From assembly GCA_015063195.1 (NCBI GenBank), contig SUSX01000006.1:1-38030 (forward strand): a DNA stretch of 38,030 bases, in the 5' to 3' direction. The position numbers and the translations under genes were made by a program. Of the stretch, positions 1 to 6,891 are shown in pieces (position 1 is the first letter of the stretch; each line of letters begins with the position of its first letter). This DNA comes from Thermoplasmata archaeon. Its GTDB lineage: Archaea; Thermoplasmatota; Thermoplasmata; Methanomassiliicoccales; Methanomethylophilaceae. The notes beneath the pieces were generated by a model that saw only the letters and a list, made by a program, of their open reading frames with translations, did no database searches and was not told where the DNA came from.

Positions 1-347
1 AAAACACACCTTTCTTCGAGTTTCTCATAGTCCTCAATGCTGTGGATGATGTGCTGGTCAACGAAAGGTGTGTTTTCCTCATCCATCCTGACGTGTGCAC
101 CGAGGTCTCCAGCCATAACTGAAAGATCCATGAGTCCGATTGCGAAGTCGAAGTCGAAGTATTTCTGACCTGCAACGAATGCCTGTCCGAAGAGCTTGGG
201 GTCGTTTGCCCACTGCTCATATGTTACGTTTCCGGGGAGGAGTTTCCTACAAATACCGCATGCGATAGGGTATGTGGTGAGTCTGTCGACTTCTTCACCT
301 GCAAGTGCGGCAAGACCCCTCTCCATGTGGGTCATTTTCTCTGCCAT
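1..347 (-). CDS. UroD-family methylcobalamin methyltransferase (MtaA/MtbA-like), C-terminus outside window
   Basis: Only the first 115 codons are in the window; the gene runs off base 1. The translated start (MAEKMTHMERGLAALAGEEV) and the following DRLTTYPIACGICRKLLPGN have the 'R-x-LAAL-x-GE-x-VDR' opening of the uroporphyrinogen-decarboxylase-like methyltransferases. In methylotrophic methanogens these move a methyl group from a corrinoid protein to coenzyme M or another thiol. The zinc-binding residues of this family lie in the missing C-terminal part, so activity cannot be judged. The ATG sits 2 nt after the TGA of the corrinoid gene, with a GGAG Shine-Dalgarno sequence inside the end of that gene, so the two are cotranscribed and probably translationally coupled. 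MtbA, MtaA, MtpA-like and O-demethylase partners are all possible; the substrate cannot be decided here. Confidence 0.85.
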   Translation of the reverse strand, partial: MAEKMTHMERGLAALAGEEVDRLTTYPIACGICRKLLPGNVTYEQWANDPKLFGQAFVAGQKYFDFDFAIGLMDLSVMAGDLGAHVRMDEENTPFVDQHIIHSIEDYEKLEERCV

Positions 348-349
348 GA

Positions 350-988
350 TCACAGCACTCCTTTAAGCCATCCTACACAGTCCTGTGCGTTGTTGTCTCT
401 GTGGTCTGCTCCGATTTCCTCTGCGAATGCGGGCGAGGTTGGTGGTCCACCGATACAGACCTTGACGTTGCTCCTTGTTCCGTTCTCGACGAGTCCGTCG
501 ACGACGGCCTTCATTCCATCCATTGTAGGTGTCATGAGGGTAGACATTGCAAGTGCATTGAGCTTCTCTTTCTCGACGGTCTCGATGATGACGTCTATGG
601 GGACATCCTTTCCGAGGTCGATGACATCAAATCCACCAGCTGTGAGCATTGTCTTGACGATGTTCTTTCCGATGTCGTGAACATCTCCTTCTACAACACA
701 TGTTGCTGCCTTGAGCATCTTTCCGAGATCGTCTTTGGGGATTGCGGGCAAGAGAATGTCAAGTCCGGCGTACATTGTGTGTGCAGACATCAGAACCTGA
801 GGGAGGTATACCTGGTGTGCTGCATATTTCTCTCCGACGATTGACATTCCTGCTACAAGACCCTCGTTAATGGCATCAAGTGCTGCCATGCCTGCATCGA
901 GTGCTTCCTGTGCTGCTTCTTTTGACTGGTCGACTTTTCCGCCGACAACTGCGTCACTCAATTTCTTGAGTATTTCTTCGTTAGTCAT
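350..988 (-). CDS. Methyltransferase corrinoid (B12-binding) protein, MtaC/MtbC/MttC/MtpC family
   Basis: A 212-residue protein of the usual size for the methanogen corrinoid proteins that carry the methyl group during methyl-coenzyme M formation. An N-terminal helical cap (about 1-85) is followed by a Rossmann-type B12 domain with the motif EGDVHDIGKN, whose His gives the lower axial ligand to cobalt (D-x-H-x-x-G). The C-terminal part has the expected glycine-rich segment CIGGPPTSPAF. The next gene in the operon is a UroD-type methyltransferase; a cognate substrate methyltransferase (MtmB, MtbB, MttB, MtaB) is not in the window. An AGAGGA sequence lies just upstream of the ATG and a TATA box at 1061-1068 predicts a leader of about 50 nt. 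No in-frame TAG is seen. Family is clear, methyl donor is not. Confidence 0.9.
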   Translation of the reverse strand: MTNEEILKKLSDAVVGGKVDQSKEAAQEALDAGMAALDAINEGLVAGMSIVGEKYAAHQVYLPQVLMSAHTMYAGLDILLPAIPKDDLGKMLKAATCVVEGDVHDIGKNIVKTMLTAGGFDVIDLGKDVPIDVIIETVEKEKLNALAMSTLMTPTMDGMKAVVDGLVENGTRSNVKVCIGGPPTSPAFAEEIGADHRDNNAQDCVGWLKGVL

Positions 989-1060
989 ATCCTCTCTTCC
1001 TTCACCGTAGCCGTGTTTGGGGCACTGCTACAATGTTGATTGATGGATGGTTTTCATGTT

Positions 1061-1068
1061 GTATATAA
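1061..1068 (-). promoter_or_regulatory. TATA box of the corrinoid/methyltransferase operon
   Basis: TTATATAC on the minus strand. A start site about 26 nt from its centre would fall near 1038, giving a leader of about 50 nt before the ATG at 988. A dyad (ATGGAT 1080-1085, ATCCAT 1091-1096) lies just upstream and could be an operator. Confidence 0.6.
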
Positions 1069-1280
1069 CCTTACGATGGATGGATGTGATATCCATATTA
1101 ATCAGTGTTAATTAGAAAATCCATATCATTTTTATATGATTAACATAGCCAGCATGTAAAATTTTGTATTAAATTTTGGGAATAAATCCGTATATTAAGT
1201 ACTGTTATTGGAGAAATATTTTAGTATAAAAATACAAAAATCAGTGATTTTTTCAAGTTTATAATATATAAATTTCATTA

Positions 1281-1297
1281 TACTAAATTTTTGTTAG
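1281..1297 (+). repeat. 17-nt direct repeat copy 1 (partner 23832-23848)
   Basis: TACTAAATTTTTGTTAG, identical to 23832-23848. It contains an interrupted dyad CTAA-ATTTTTG-TTAG. It lies about 290 nt upstream of the corrinoid start; the other copy lies upstream of the decarboxylase operon. Either a shared operator or a coincidence in AT-rich DNA. Confidence 0.35.
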
Positions 1298-1348
1298 GAT
1301 AGAAATAGTTAAATATAAAATAAAATGAAGTGGTTTTGTAGGAAAAAT

Positions 1349-1678
1349 TTATTCTACAAGATTTTGAAGAAAAATAATGATGTCGTGGAATCTTGATTTA
1401 TTAAGGAAATAAACGTGATCGTTACCGTCTCTGCGGGATGAGATCAATCCCGTAGCTTTCATTTTTCTTATCGCCTGATTAATGCTTTTTTCATCCAAAC
1501 CGAATGCACCGTTGGTGAAGGGCGATCTGAGTTCCTCTTTCGAAAGCCCCTTTGCCAGGGTAAAAACATCTTTGTCTGATAGTGTGGAAAGAATCTCAAG
1601 TTCAGGATCTTCGGATATCATCATGGGGCCTCTTTTAGTCAAACAGATGTGTTTGCTGGGGCGTTGCTGTTTTTCCAT
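1349..1678 (-). CDS. Small winged-helix transcriptional regulator (ArsR/MarR-like)
   Basis: 109 residues. Around 28-95 the pattern is that of a winged helix-turn-helix: a helical start (ILSTLSDKDVFTLAKGLS), a recognition-type helix (LDEKSINQAIRKMKATGLIS) and a short wing (RRDGNDHVYFL), followed by a final helix that could dimerise. No ligand domain or cysteine metal site is obvious. A TATA-like ACTATAAC at 1702-1709 puts the start site at the ATG, so the mRNA may be leaderless. The gene points at the methyltransferase operon, and the 19-bp inverted repeat at 1712-1756 lies just upstream of its TATA box. Control of the methyltransferase operon, of itself or of the divergent RNA/PAPS-reductase unit is inferred from position only. 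Confidence 0.65.
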   Translation of the reverse strand: MEKQQRPSKHICLTKRGPMMISEDPELEILSTLSDKDVFTLAKGLSKEELRSPFTNGAFGLDEKSINQAIRKMKATGLISSRRDGNDHVYFLNKSRFHDIIIFLQNLVE

Positions 1679-1701
1679 ATTTTGTAATTGACCCCATGTA
1701 A

Positions 1702-1709
1702 GTTATAGT
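1702..1709 (-). promoter_or_regulatory. TATA box of the winged-helix regulator gene
   Basis: ACTATAAC on the minus strand, its centre about 26 nt from the ATG at 1678. Predicts a leaderless transcript. The inverted repeat at 1712-1756 abuts it on the upstream side. Confidence 0.5.
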
Positions 1710-1711
1710 TA

Positions 1712-1756
1712 TGGCTCTCCGATAATTTGAGCGGAACTCAAATTATCGGAGAGCCA
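1712..1756. repeat. Perfect 19-bp inverted repeat with 7-nt spacer
   Basis: Left arm 1712-1730 (TGGCTCTCCGATAATTTGA), spacer GCGGAAC (1731-1737), right arm 1738-1756, the exact reverse complement. It lies between the divergent promoters of the regulator (TATA 1702-1709) and the structured RNA (TATA 1793-1800). No T-run follows on either strand that would make a convincing terminator. It may be an operator for a dimeric regulator, a hairpin, or the trace of a mobile element. Confidence 0.8.
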
Positions 1757-1792
1757 AAATTATTCTACTTTTACAAAATCCGACGAATTATC

Positions 1793-1800
1793 TTTATATA
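1793..1800 (+). promoter_or_regulatory. Strong archaeal TATA box upstream of the structured RNA
   Basis: TTTATATA, a full match to the archaeal TATA consensus. The predicted start site is near 1822-1826, about 365 nt before the next ORF at 2190. Such a long leader is unusual for archaea and supports a separate RNA gene or structured leader. Confidence 0.7.
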
Positions 1801-1821
1801 TGTGCTAGGAAAATCAACATT

Positions 1822-2182
1822 TGCACATTGTTTCCTAATTCAAAAGAATATAGAAACCGACCGTCGGTCTCTGACCGTTGGAAGTTTGTGTACTGAACGC
1901 GCCTTTCCGTGGAAAGGTACGGTGCGGACAATCTGTTAATTCACATCCGGATTTCCGAAGGGAAGTCAAAACGTGAGGTAGCGATTCACACGATGGTTCG
2001 TGTGTAATTGAGCAACGAAAGTTGGCTCGTGGTGGCGCGACCGTAAGGTCGAATGTCAAAAATTCGTGAGGATTCATACGGAACAGATATCCAAGCCGTC
2101 AGACTTTGTCTGGTTGGGCAGTTAGGCCTTCGGGCCGCCGGAGGTTCGCCTCCGGTCACTGCCTGACATATGCAGTTATGTG
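1822..2182 (+). ncRNA. Unidentified structured RNA (or very long structured leader)
   Basis: No plausible ORF, but dense base-pairing. Hairpins seen: CCTTTC/GAAAGG near 1900-1916; ATTTCC-GAAG-GGAAGT near 1949-1964; CACACGA-TGGT-TCGTGTG near 1987-2004; a stem closed by GAAA near 2010-2029; CGACC-GTAA-GGTCG at 2039-2052; CAGAC-TTT-GTCTG at 2099-2111; GGCC-TTCG-GGCC at 2126-2137; CCGGAGG-TTCG-CCTCCGG at 2138-2155. Long-range pairs tie the ends together: CTGAC/GTCAG (1871-1875 with 2098-2102), TTGGA/TCCAA (1878-1882 with 2090-2094), and GGCAGT/ACTGCC (2117-2122 with 2157-2162), the last closing a three-way junction. GNRA and UUCG tetraloops are typical of functional RNAs. I looked for RNase P, SRP and group II intron signatures and found none. 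No terminator is visible before the ORF at 2190, so it could be a leader. Ends are approximate. Confidence 0.6.
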
Positions 2183-2189
2183 GTAAATC

Positions 2190-4094
2190 ATGGGCGAGAA
2201 TAACACAAGGCGTGAAAGGACATCATTGGTGAAATGGTGTTACGGATGCGATTTACCAATTATCGAGAATGACAGCTGTCCTGTGTGCGGTAATAAAACC
2301 GAATGGATGGACATCGGAATCAGAGACATACGCCCTATTTTTCCATACGATCATAACGTTTTGTGTGAACTGTTATCTGAAAGATACGGTTGTGATGATT
2401 TTTCTTTGTTAAATGATTCCGTAGGTTTGATATGCAGGGATGATTCGAACAGAGACAACATCCTTTACAGTTATCACGGTCATGTAGTAGCCATTGTCAG
2501 AGAACTCATCGATGGCAGTAAAACCGCTACACTTACCACGAACGGTGCATATTTCCTGTCATCATCCATCAAAATAAAATTTGTAATATGTAAGAAGAAA
2601 GCAGTTCCTCACATAACTTCGGGAAAGAATCTCATGGCCATGAGCGTTTTTGAATGCGATGAAGAGATCAAAAAAGGGGATTCAGTCTATGTAATGACAC
2701 TGAACAGAAGACTGGTCGCAGTCGGAATCGCAGAGATGAATGGAAAGGATATGCTTTCCTTTGACAAAGGAGTAGCTGTAAAGATAAAAAAGATTCCTGA
2801 TGTATCAAAGGAAAGAGAATTCAGAAAGACGGATTGGGATGATGTAATAGATGCAAACAAGAAACTCATCAAGAAAAAAGTGACTGCATCGAAAGGATTT
2901 ATCAAATCCATGATGAAAGAATTCGGAGATACTGCGACACTGTCATTTTCCGGAGGAAAGGACAGTCTTGCTGCGTTGCTTCTTCTTATCGATGCGGGAT
3001 ACAGGGTTCCGATTGTGTATGTCAATACAGGATTGGAATATGATGAAACCGTAGATTATGTGAGATATATTGCTGAGCACTATAGCTTGGAAATTGAGGA
3101 ACACTCTGCAAGTACGGAACTTTTCTTCCAGAATTTCGTAAAGTTCGGCCCTCCTGCAGTAGATTACAGATGGTGCTGTAAAACGAACAAACTGCCGTAT
3201 GTTTCCAGGTCGGCATCATCAACACATAATGGCAGAACATTGTCATTCGTAGGACAAAGGATGTATGAGTCAGAGAACAGAAAAAGAAACGGAAGGGTAT
3301 GGACGAATTCATGGGTTCCGGACAACGTCTGTGCATCCCCGATTCAGACCTGGAATTCGATACATGTCTGGATGTATATCTTCATGAAAAATGCCCCTTA
3401 CAATGTTCTGTATACAAAAGGGATGAACAGAATCGGATGTATAATGTGTCCTGCCTCATCCTTCAGCAGTCTGATTACTCCGGTCACCAGTTCTAAGACG
3501 TATGATCGTTGGATTGAGGCAATGGAAGATTACAGAGTAAAACACAATCTTCCGAAAGAATGGATGAAATATGGATTGTGGAGATGGAAATCCGTACCAA
3601 AGGGTGTAATCAATAAGGTAAGAAGACACAACGGTTCCTATCCGGATATTTACGGGAGCTATACTAGAACAGATGATGAATCGATAACCATGCACATTCA
3701 GGACGGATACTCTCCGTGTGTTGTCGGATACAGTATAGAGGCTGCAGTATCTACGAAAGTGGATCTTGACAGGTTAAGGAATTTTACAAAAATCATAGGG
3801 GCAGAGACGGAATTGGATAAGGACAGTCAATGGATCGGTGTCGGATCGGTAACCGTATACGGTGAAGGTTCTATGATTTCCAAAGCAGCGACGCTCTCTG
3901 ATGCCGAGGGTGAGTTGAAACGCATCTTCGAACTGATCGTCAGATCACATGACTGTTCAGGATGCTCTATGTGTGCATCGAGATGTGTAACAGGTGCATT
4001 GGATATTATAGAGCACAGGGTTGAGATCAATCCCGATCTCTGCATAAGCTGCGGTGAATGTTTGACACTGTGTCCGTCAGTGAAGTTCGGATGA
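2190..4094 (+). CDS. PAPS-reductase-family protein with zinc ribbon, PUA-like and ferredoxin domains
   Basis: 634 residues. Order: zinc ribbon (C17, C20, C30, C33); a region about 130-205 resembling a PUA RNA-binding fold; a PP-loop ATP-pyrophosphatase/PAPS-reductase domain with SGGKDS at 254-259 and cysteines C329, C330, C417 and C420 that could hold an iron-sulfur cluster; and a C-terminal ferredoxin-like domain with two CxxCxxC motifs (about 589-630) for [4Fe-4S] clusters. Multidomain proteins of this kind occur in many methanogens. Sulfate assimilation is unlikely; ATP-dependent sulfur transfer, perhaps tRNA thiolation given the PUA-like part, is inference. The start is the ATG at 2190; an ATG just upstream is followed by TAA after one codon. 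No strong Shine-Dalgarno sequence is seen. Stands alone after the structured RNA; convergent with the ABC genes, 3 nt between stops. Confidence 0.85.
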   Translation: MGENNTRRERTSLVKWCYGCDLPIIENDSCPVCGNKTEWMDIGIRDIRPIFPYDHNVLCELLSERYGCDDFSLLNDSVGLICRDDSNRDNILYSYHGHVVAIVRELIDGSKTATLTTNGAYFLSSSIKIKFVICKKKAVPHITSGKNLMAMSVFECDEEIKKGDSVYVMTLNRRLVAVGIAEMNGKDMLSFDKGVAVKIKKIPDVSKEREFRKTDWDDVIDANKKLIKKKVTASKGFIKSMMKEFGDTATLSFSGGKDSLAALLLLIDAGYRVPIVYVNTGLEYDETVDYVRYIAEHYSLEIEEHSASTELFFQNFVKFGPPAVDYRWCCKTNKLPYVSRSASSTHNGRTLSFVGQRMYESENRKRNGRVWTNSWVPDNVCASPIQTWNSIHVWMYIFMKNAPYNVLYTKGMNRIGCIMCPASSFSSLITPVTSSKTYDRWIEAMEDYRVKHNLPKEWMKYGLWRWKSVPKGVINKVRRHNGSYPDIYGSYTRTDDESITMHIQDGYSPCVVGYSIEAAVSTKVDLDRLRNFTKIIGAETELDKDSQWIGVGSVTVYGEGSMISKAATLSDAEGELKRIFELIVRSHDCSGCSMCASRCVTGALDIIEHRVEINPDLCISCGECLTLCPSVKFG

Positions 4095-4097
4095 CTG

Positions 4098-6014
4098 TTA
4101 CTTCCTTTTCATCCTTCTCTTCTCATTACGCCTTTCCCAACGGTCAACGGTTTCTTTAGATTTCTTATGTCCTTTGGATGCAGCATCTTTGATAAGCTGT
4201 TTGTACTGAACTTCATCATATTGGACAAAGATGTTGTTCTTATACATCATTGCCAAAGAATACATGGCATCGGCACTTCCTTCGGATGCTGCCTGTTGAT
4301 ACAGTTCGAATGCTTTGGAATAATCAATTTCCACTCCGTTACCGTAGAAGTAGTTGTCTGCCAGTTTCCTAAGTTCTGTTTTGTGTGATTTGGCAGCTTT
4401 ATTGATATTGCGTATTACCTTGGAATTTCTGGTATCTTCGATGTGTTTGGTAGCCGATTCAAAATCGAAACCGTGATCCGTTTTGGATAGTTCGGATTTG
4501 TTGACAGCGATCAGATATTCATCGGACAGACTGTTTCTGACATATCTGGCATACCATTTTTTGGATTCTTCGGGATTAATATCTGTTCCGAGTCCGTCAT
4601 GATACATTCTGGCAACGATGTGTTGGGATTCCGCATCTCCCTGTTCGGCGGACATGAGGTACCATTTCAGGGATTGCTGAAGGTCACGTTTGACGATTAA
4701 TCCCTTTCCGTAAATTTTTCCGAGTTTGATCTGAGATTTCATGTGCCCTGCAGTTGCTGCAATGGTATACATTTTAATAGATTCGGATGCGGATTTGAAT
4801 GTTCCTTTACCAGACATGTACATCTCGGCGATGTTGTAACAGGCATCCGTGTTTCCATTTTCATAAGCAATCATGTAAAGTGAGAATGCTTTTTCAGCAT
4901 CGGAATCTCCGATACCTATTTTGTCAAGGAGGGAAGCGTAGTTGAATATTATCTCAGGATCGCCGGATTCTGCAGCTTTCTCGTAGAAAGAAATCAGAGA
5001 TTCTATCTCTTTGTTAATGTTTCCGCGTATCATTCCGTATTTTCTGTAGGCTTCCTGATTCCTGTGGTTGGATGCCATCCTGTAGAAATGCTCTGCCTCG
5101 GACACATCGCCTTTGGCATAAATGTAATCTGCCTTTTTGATAAGTGCTTCAGGATTGTCAAAGATGGATGCACGCCTTATCTTTTCCTTATAATTATCCA
5201 TCCTTCCTTCATCTCTGTCAGTGAGTGCCAGGTTGTACAGTGCGTGAGGGTAGTCGGCATCACCCATTGCTTCAACGGAGTCTGAAGAGTATATAGACTG
5301 GTATTTGTAAATCGGGCACACTTCCCATGGTTTTCCTTCCATGGATATTTTACTGTTATCTATCCAGACAACTCTGTCACAGAAGTTCTCAATCGATCTC
5401 AGGCTGTGTGTACATATAATCACGGTTTTGTTGGATTTTGTAAGTCTTTTGATGAAACCGTAGATCTTGTTGGAAAAGACAACGTCTCCTCCTCCGACAC
5501 CTACGTCGAACAGATAGATGTCCGCATTGATGTTTGTAAGAATTGCATATGACAGACGGGTTCTCATTCCTGAAGAGTAGGTTTTGACGGGATTGTATAT
5601 GTAGTCACCTAACTTCGAATATCTGACAATGGAATCACATATACCCTGAACCCTTTCTTTTTTCATTCCGTGAAGTTCACAGATGAGGAATATGTTATCA
5701 TATCCTGACAGCTCCGGATCAAATCCCAGATTTAGTTCGAGTATGCTGACCACATGCCCGTCGGTTTCAACGGTTCCGGAATCGGGTTGGACAATCTTCG
5801 TAATGAGCTTGAGCAGAGTGGTTTTTCCGCTGCCGTTTCTTCCTATTACTCCGAGGACTTCTCCTTTCTTCACAGATAAGTTGAGATTATCAAAGACGAC
5901 ATTCGTTCTCTTCTTGGGAAGGATCGGAATCCTGTAAGGTATCTTTCTGTCCTGGGATATAATCCGATATTCCTTGTGCAGGTTCCTGATTTCTATGGAA
6001 TTATGCGAGTCCAT
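4098..6014 (-). CDS. ABC exporter ATPase (Wzt/TagH type) fused to Sel1-like repeats; catalytic Glu replaced
   Basis: 638 residues. Residues 1-240 are an ABC ATPase of the polysaccharide/teichoic-acid export type: Walker A GRNGSGKT (58-65), signature YSSGMRTR (146-153), Walker B ending in D170, switch His203. The residue after the Walker B Asp, normally Glu (as in DEGIGAGD), is Val171: the sequence reads FDVGVGGGD. ATP hydrolysis may be weak or absent. Residues about 250-625 are Sel1/TPR-like helical repeats, seen as repeated A-x-x-x-Y/W-x-x-A-A-x-x-G units (for example KWYLMSAEQGDAESQHIVAR), usually a protein-binding scaffold. Fusion to this ATPase is unusual. The ATG lies 2 nt after the permease stop with a GAGGTGG Shine-Dalgarno sequence, so both belong to one exporter acting at the cytoplasmic membrane. 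Confidence 0.85.
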   Translation of the reverse strand: MDSHNSIEIRNLHKEYRIISQDRKIPYRIPILPKKRTNVVFDNLNLSVKKGEVLGVIGRNGSGKTTLLKLITKIVQPDSGTVETDGHVVSILELNLGFDPELSGYDNIFLICELHGMKKERVQGICDSIVRYSKLGDYIYNPVKTYSSGMRTRLSYAILTNINADIYLFDVGVGGGDVVFSNKIYGFIKRLTKSNKTVIICTHSLRSIENFCDRVVWIDNSKISMEGKPWEVCPIYKYQSIYSSDSVEAMGDADYPHALYNLALTDRDEGRMDNYKEKIRRASIFDNPEALIKKADYIYAKGDVSEAEHFYRMASNHRNQEAYRKYGMIRGNINKEIESLISFYEKAAESGDPEIIFNYASLLDKIGIGDSDAEKAFSLYMIAYENGNTDACYNIAEMYMSGKGTFKSASESIKMYTIAATAGHMKSQIKLGKIYGKGLIVKRDLQQSLKWYLMSAEQGDAESQHIVARMYHDGLGTDINPEESKKWYARYVRNSLSDEYLIAVNKSELSKTDHGFDFESATKHIEDTRNSKVIRNINKAAKSHKTELRKLADNYFYGNGVEIDYSKAFELYQQAASEGSADAMYSLAMMYKNNIFVQYDEVQYKQLIKDAASKGHKKSKETVDRWERRNEKRRMKRK

Positions 6015-6016
6015 TT

Positions 6017-6829
6017 TCAGGCCACCTCAGTGAATTTATCTTTGTATCTGAAGAACAGAATCGATCCGACAATCAGGAATGCGGCAGTAAGTATCAGTGA
6101 TCCGGCAACACATTTCACCGAAGGGATTGTACATGTATACAGAATACTATGGAACACTTCTACAAAGTATGTAAGCGGATTGTACCATATTATCTGATCG
6201 AGTGCACTTCCTGCATCGGAGATCAGGAAGAATGTGGGAGTAATCCAAATGAGGAAACCGTAGATAAATCCGAAAGCATACTGTATGTCCCTGTTGAGAG
6301 TGGTCAGAGTGGACATCATCATTGAACATCCGAAACCGAAGAGGAATAGGATGATTATCCATACAGGCAACAACAGGAGTATGGCCGGATCAAACTGGTG
6401 GCCCAGGCACAATCCGAAGATTATTGCCAACGAATATGTGATGATGAATGTAATCATCCTGCTTATGCAATCCGCCAAAGGGGCCAGTATTCTCGGGAAG
6501 TACATCTTGGAAATGTACTTCATGTTGGATTTGATGGCATTGGTCTTCATACATCCTCCGATGTATGATACAACGAACACTCCTGTACAGAGATAGAATG
6601 CATAATCGTCTATGGGCTTCTGTCTGATTGACGAAAATACTATGTAATACATAGCGACGGTGACCATCGCAATGACGATGTGTCTCAGGAATTCCAGATA
6701 CATGTTGCCGTATCTTCCGCCCAGGTTCCTTTTGATCAGATTGAAAAGTACATGACGGTATCTGTGTATCTCATCGAATTCGATACGTTGTTTTTCGATG
6801 GAATCCAGTATGATACTGTCCGGGACCAT
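6017..6829 (-). CDS. ABC-2 type export permease (TagG/Wzm family)
   Basis: 270 residues with the ABC-2 layout: a cytoplasmic amphipathic start (HRYRHVLFNLIKRNLGGRYG), then about six membrane segments and a short charged tail. The family exports undecaprenyl- or lipid-linked polysaccharides; in archaea the likely cargo is a surface polymer or glycolipid. It partners the ATPase directly downstream. A TATA box at 6852-6859 on the minus strand sits 26 nt from the ATG, so this two-gene unit probably has its own leaderless promoter even though two membrane-protein genes lie just upstream in the same direction. Cargo cannot be told from the sequence; no glycosyltransferases are nearby. Confidence 0.85.
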   Translation of the reverse strand: MVPDSIILDSIEKQRIEFDEIHRYRHVLFNLIKRNLGGRYGNMYLEFLRHIVIAMVTVAMYYIVFSSIRQKPIDDYAFYLCTGVFVVSYIGGCMKTNAIKSNMKYISKMYFPRILAPLADCISRMITFIITYSLAIIFGLCLGHQFDPAILLLLPVWIIILFLFGFGCSMMMSTLTTLNRDIQYAFGFIYGFLIWITPTFFLISDAGSALDQIIWYNPLTYFVEVFHSILYTCTIPSVKCVAGSLILTAAFLIVGSILFFRYKDKFTEVA

Positions 6830-6851
6830 AGAAGATAATAGGCATCATTGG

Positions 6852-6859
6852 TATAAAAG
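6852..6859 (-). promoter_or_regulatory. TATA box of the ABC-2 exporter genes
   Basis: CTTTTATA on the minus strand, centred about 26 nt from the permease ATG at 6829, in the 62-nt gap after the upstream membrane-protein gene. Predicts a leaderless mRNA. Confidence 0.55.
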
Positions 6860-6891
6860 AGAATATCAGGACGTTGAGGTACATTAACTGT

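Larger units (their letters stand above)
989..1348. other. AT-rich intergenic region, 360 nt, no gene seen
   Basis: This very AT-rich stretch lies between the stop of the winged-helix gene and the start of the corrinoid gene. It holds the TATA box at 1061-1068, the dyad ATGGAT-gtgat-ATCCAT (1080-1096), an interrupted palindrome CATAT...ATATG (1124-1140) and the 17-mer TACTAAATTTTTGTTAG (1281-1297), which recurs exactly at 23832-23848. I see no ORF with coding character. The length fits a regulated promoter for a highly expressed methanogenesis operon. Confidence 0.5.

Noticed and set aside
401-844. Open frame opposite the corrinoid gene
   Set aside because: It is an antisense frame with an odd Cys-rich, repeat-free composition and no start signals; the minus-strand gene has clear family motifs.
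1-988. In-frame TAG (pyrrolysine) in the methyltransferase genes
   Set aside because: I read through both frames within the window and saw no TAG; UroD-type and corrinoid proteins are not expected to carry pyrrolysine.
1712-1756. Intrinsic terminator
   Set aside because: The stem is strong, but neither side has a T-run of the sort seen at the other terminators of this window, and no gene ends next to it.
1822-2182. RNase P RNA, SRP RNA or group II intron as identity of the structured RNA
   Set aside because: The paired conserved regions of RNase P (a GAGGAAAGTCC-like segment with a complementary ACAGAA-CCGGCTTA end) are not found, no CCGGAAGGGAGCAG-like SRP helix 8 is seen, and the GAAA-capped stem near 2010-2029 is too short for intron domain V. 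A computed search could still overturn this.
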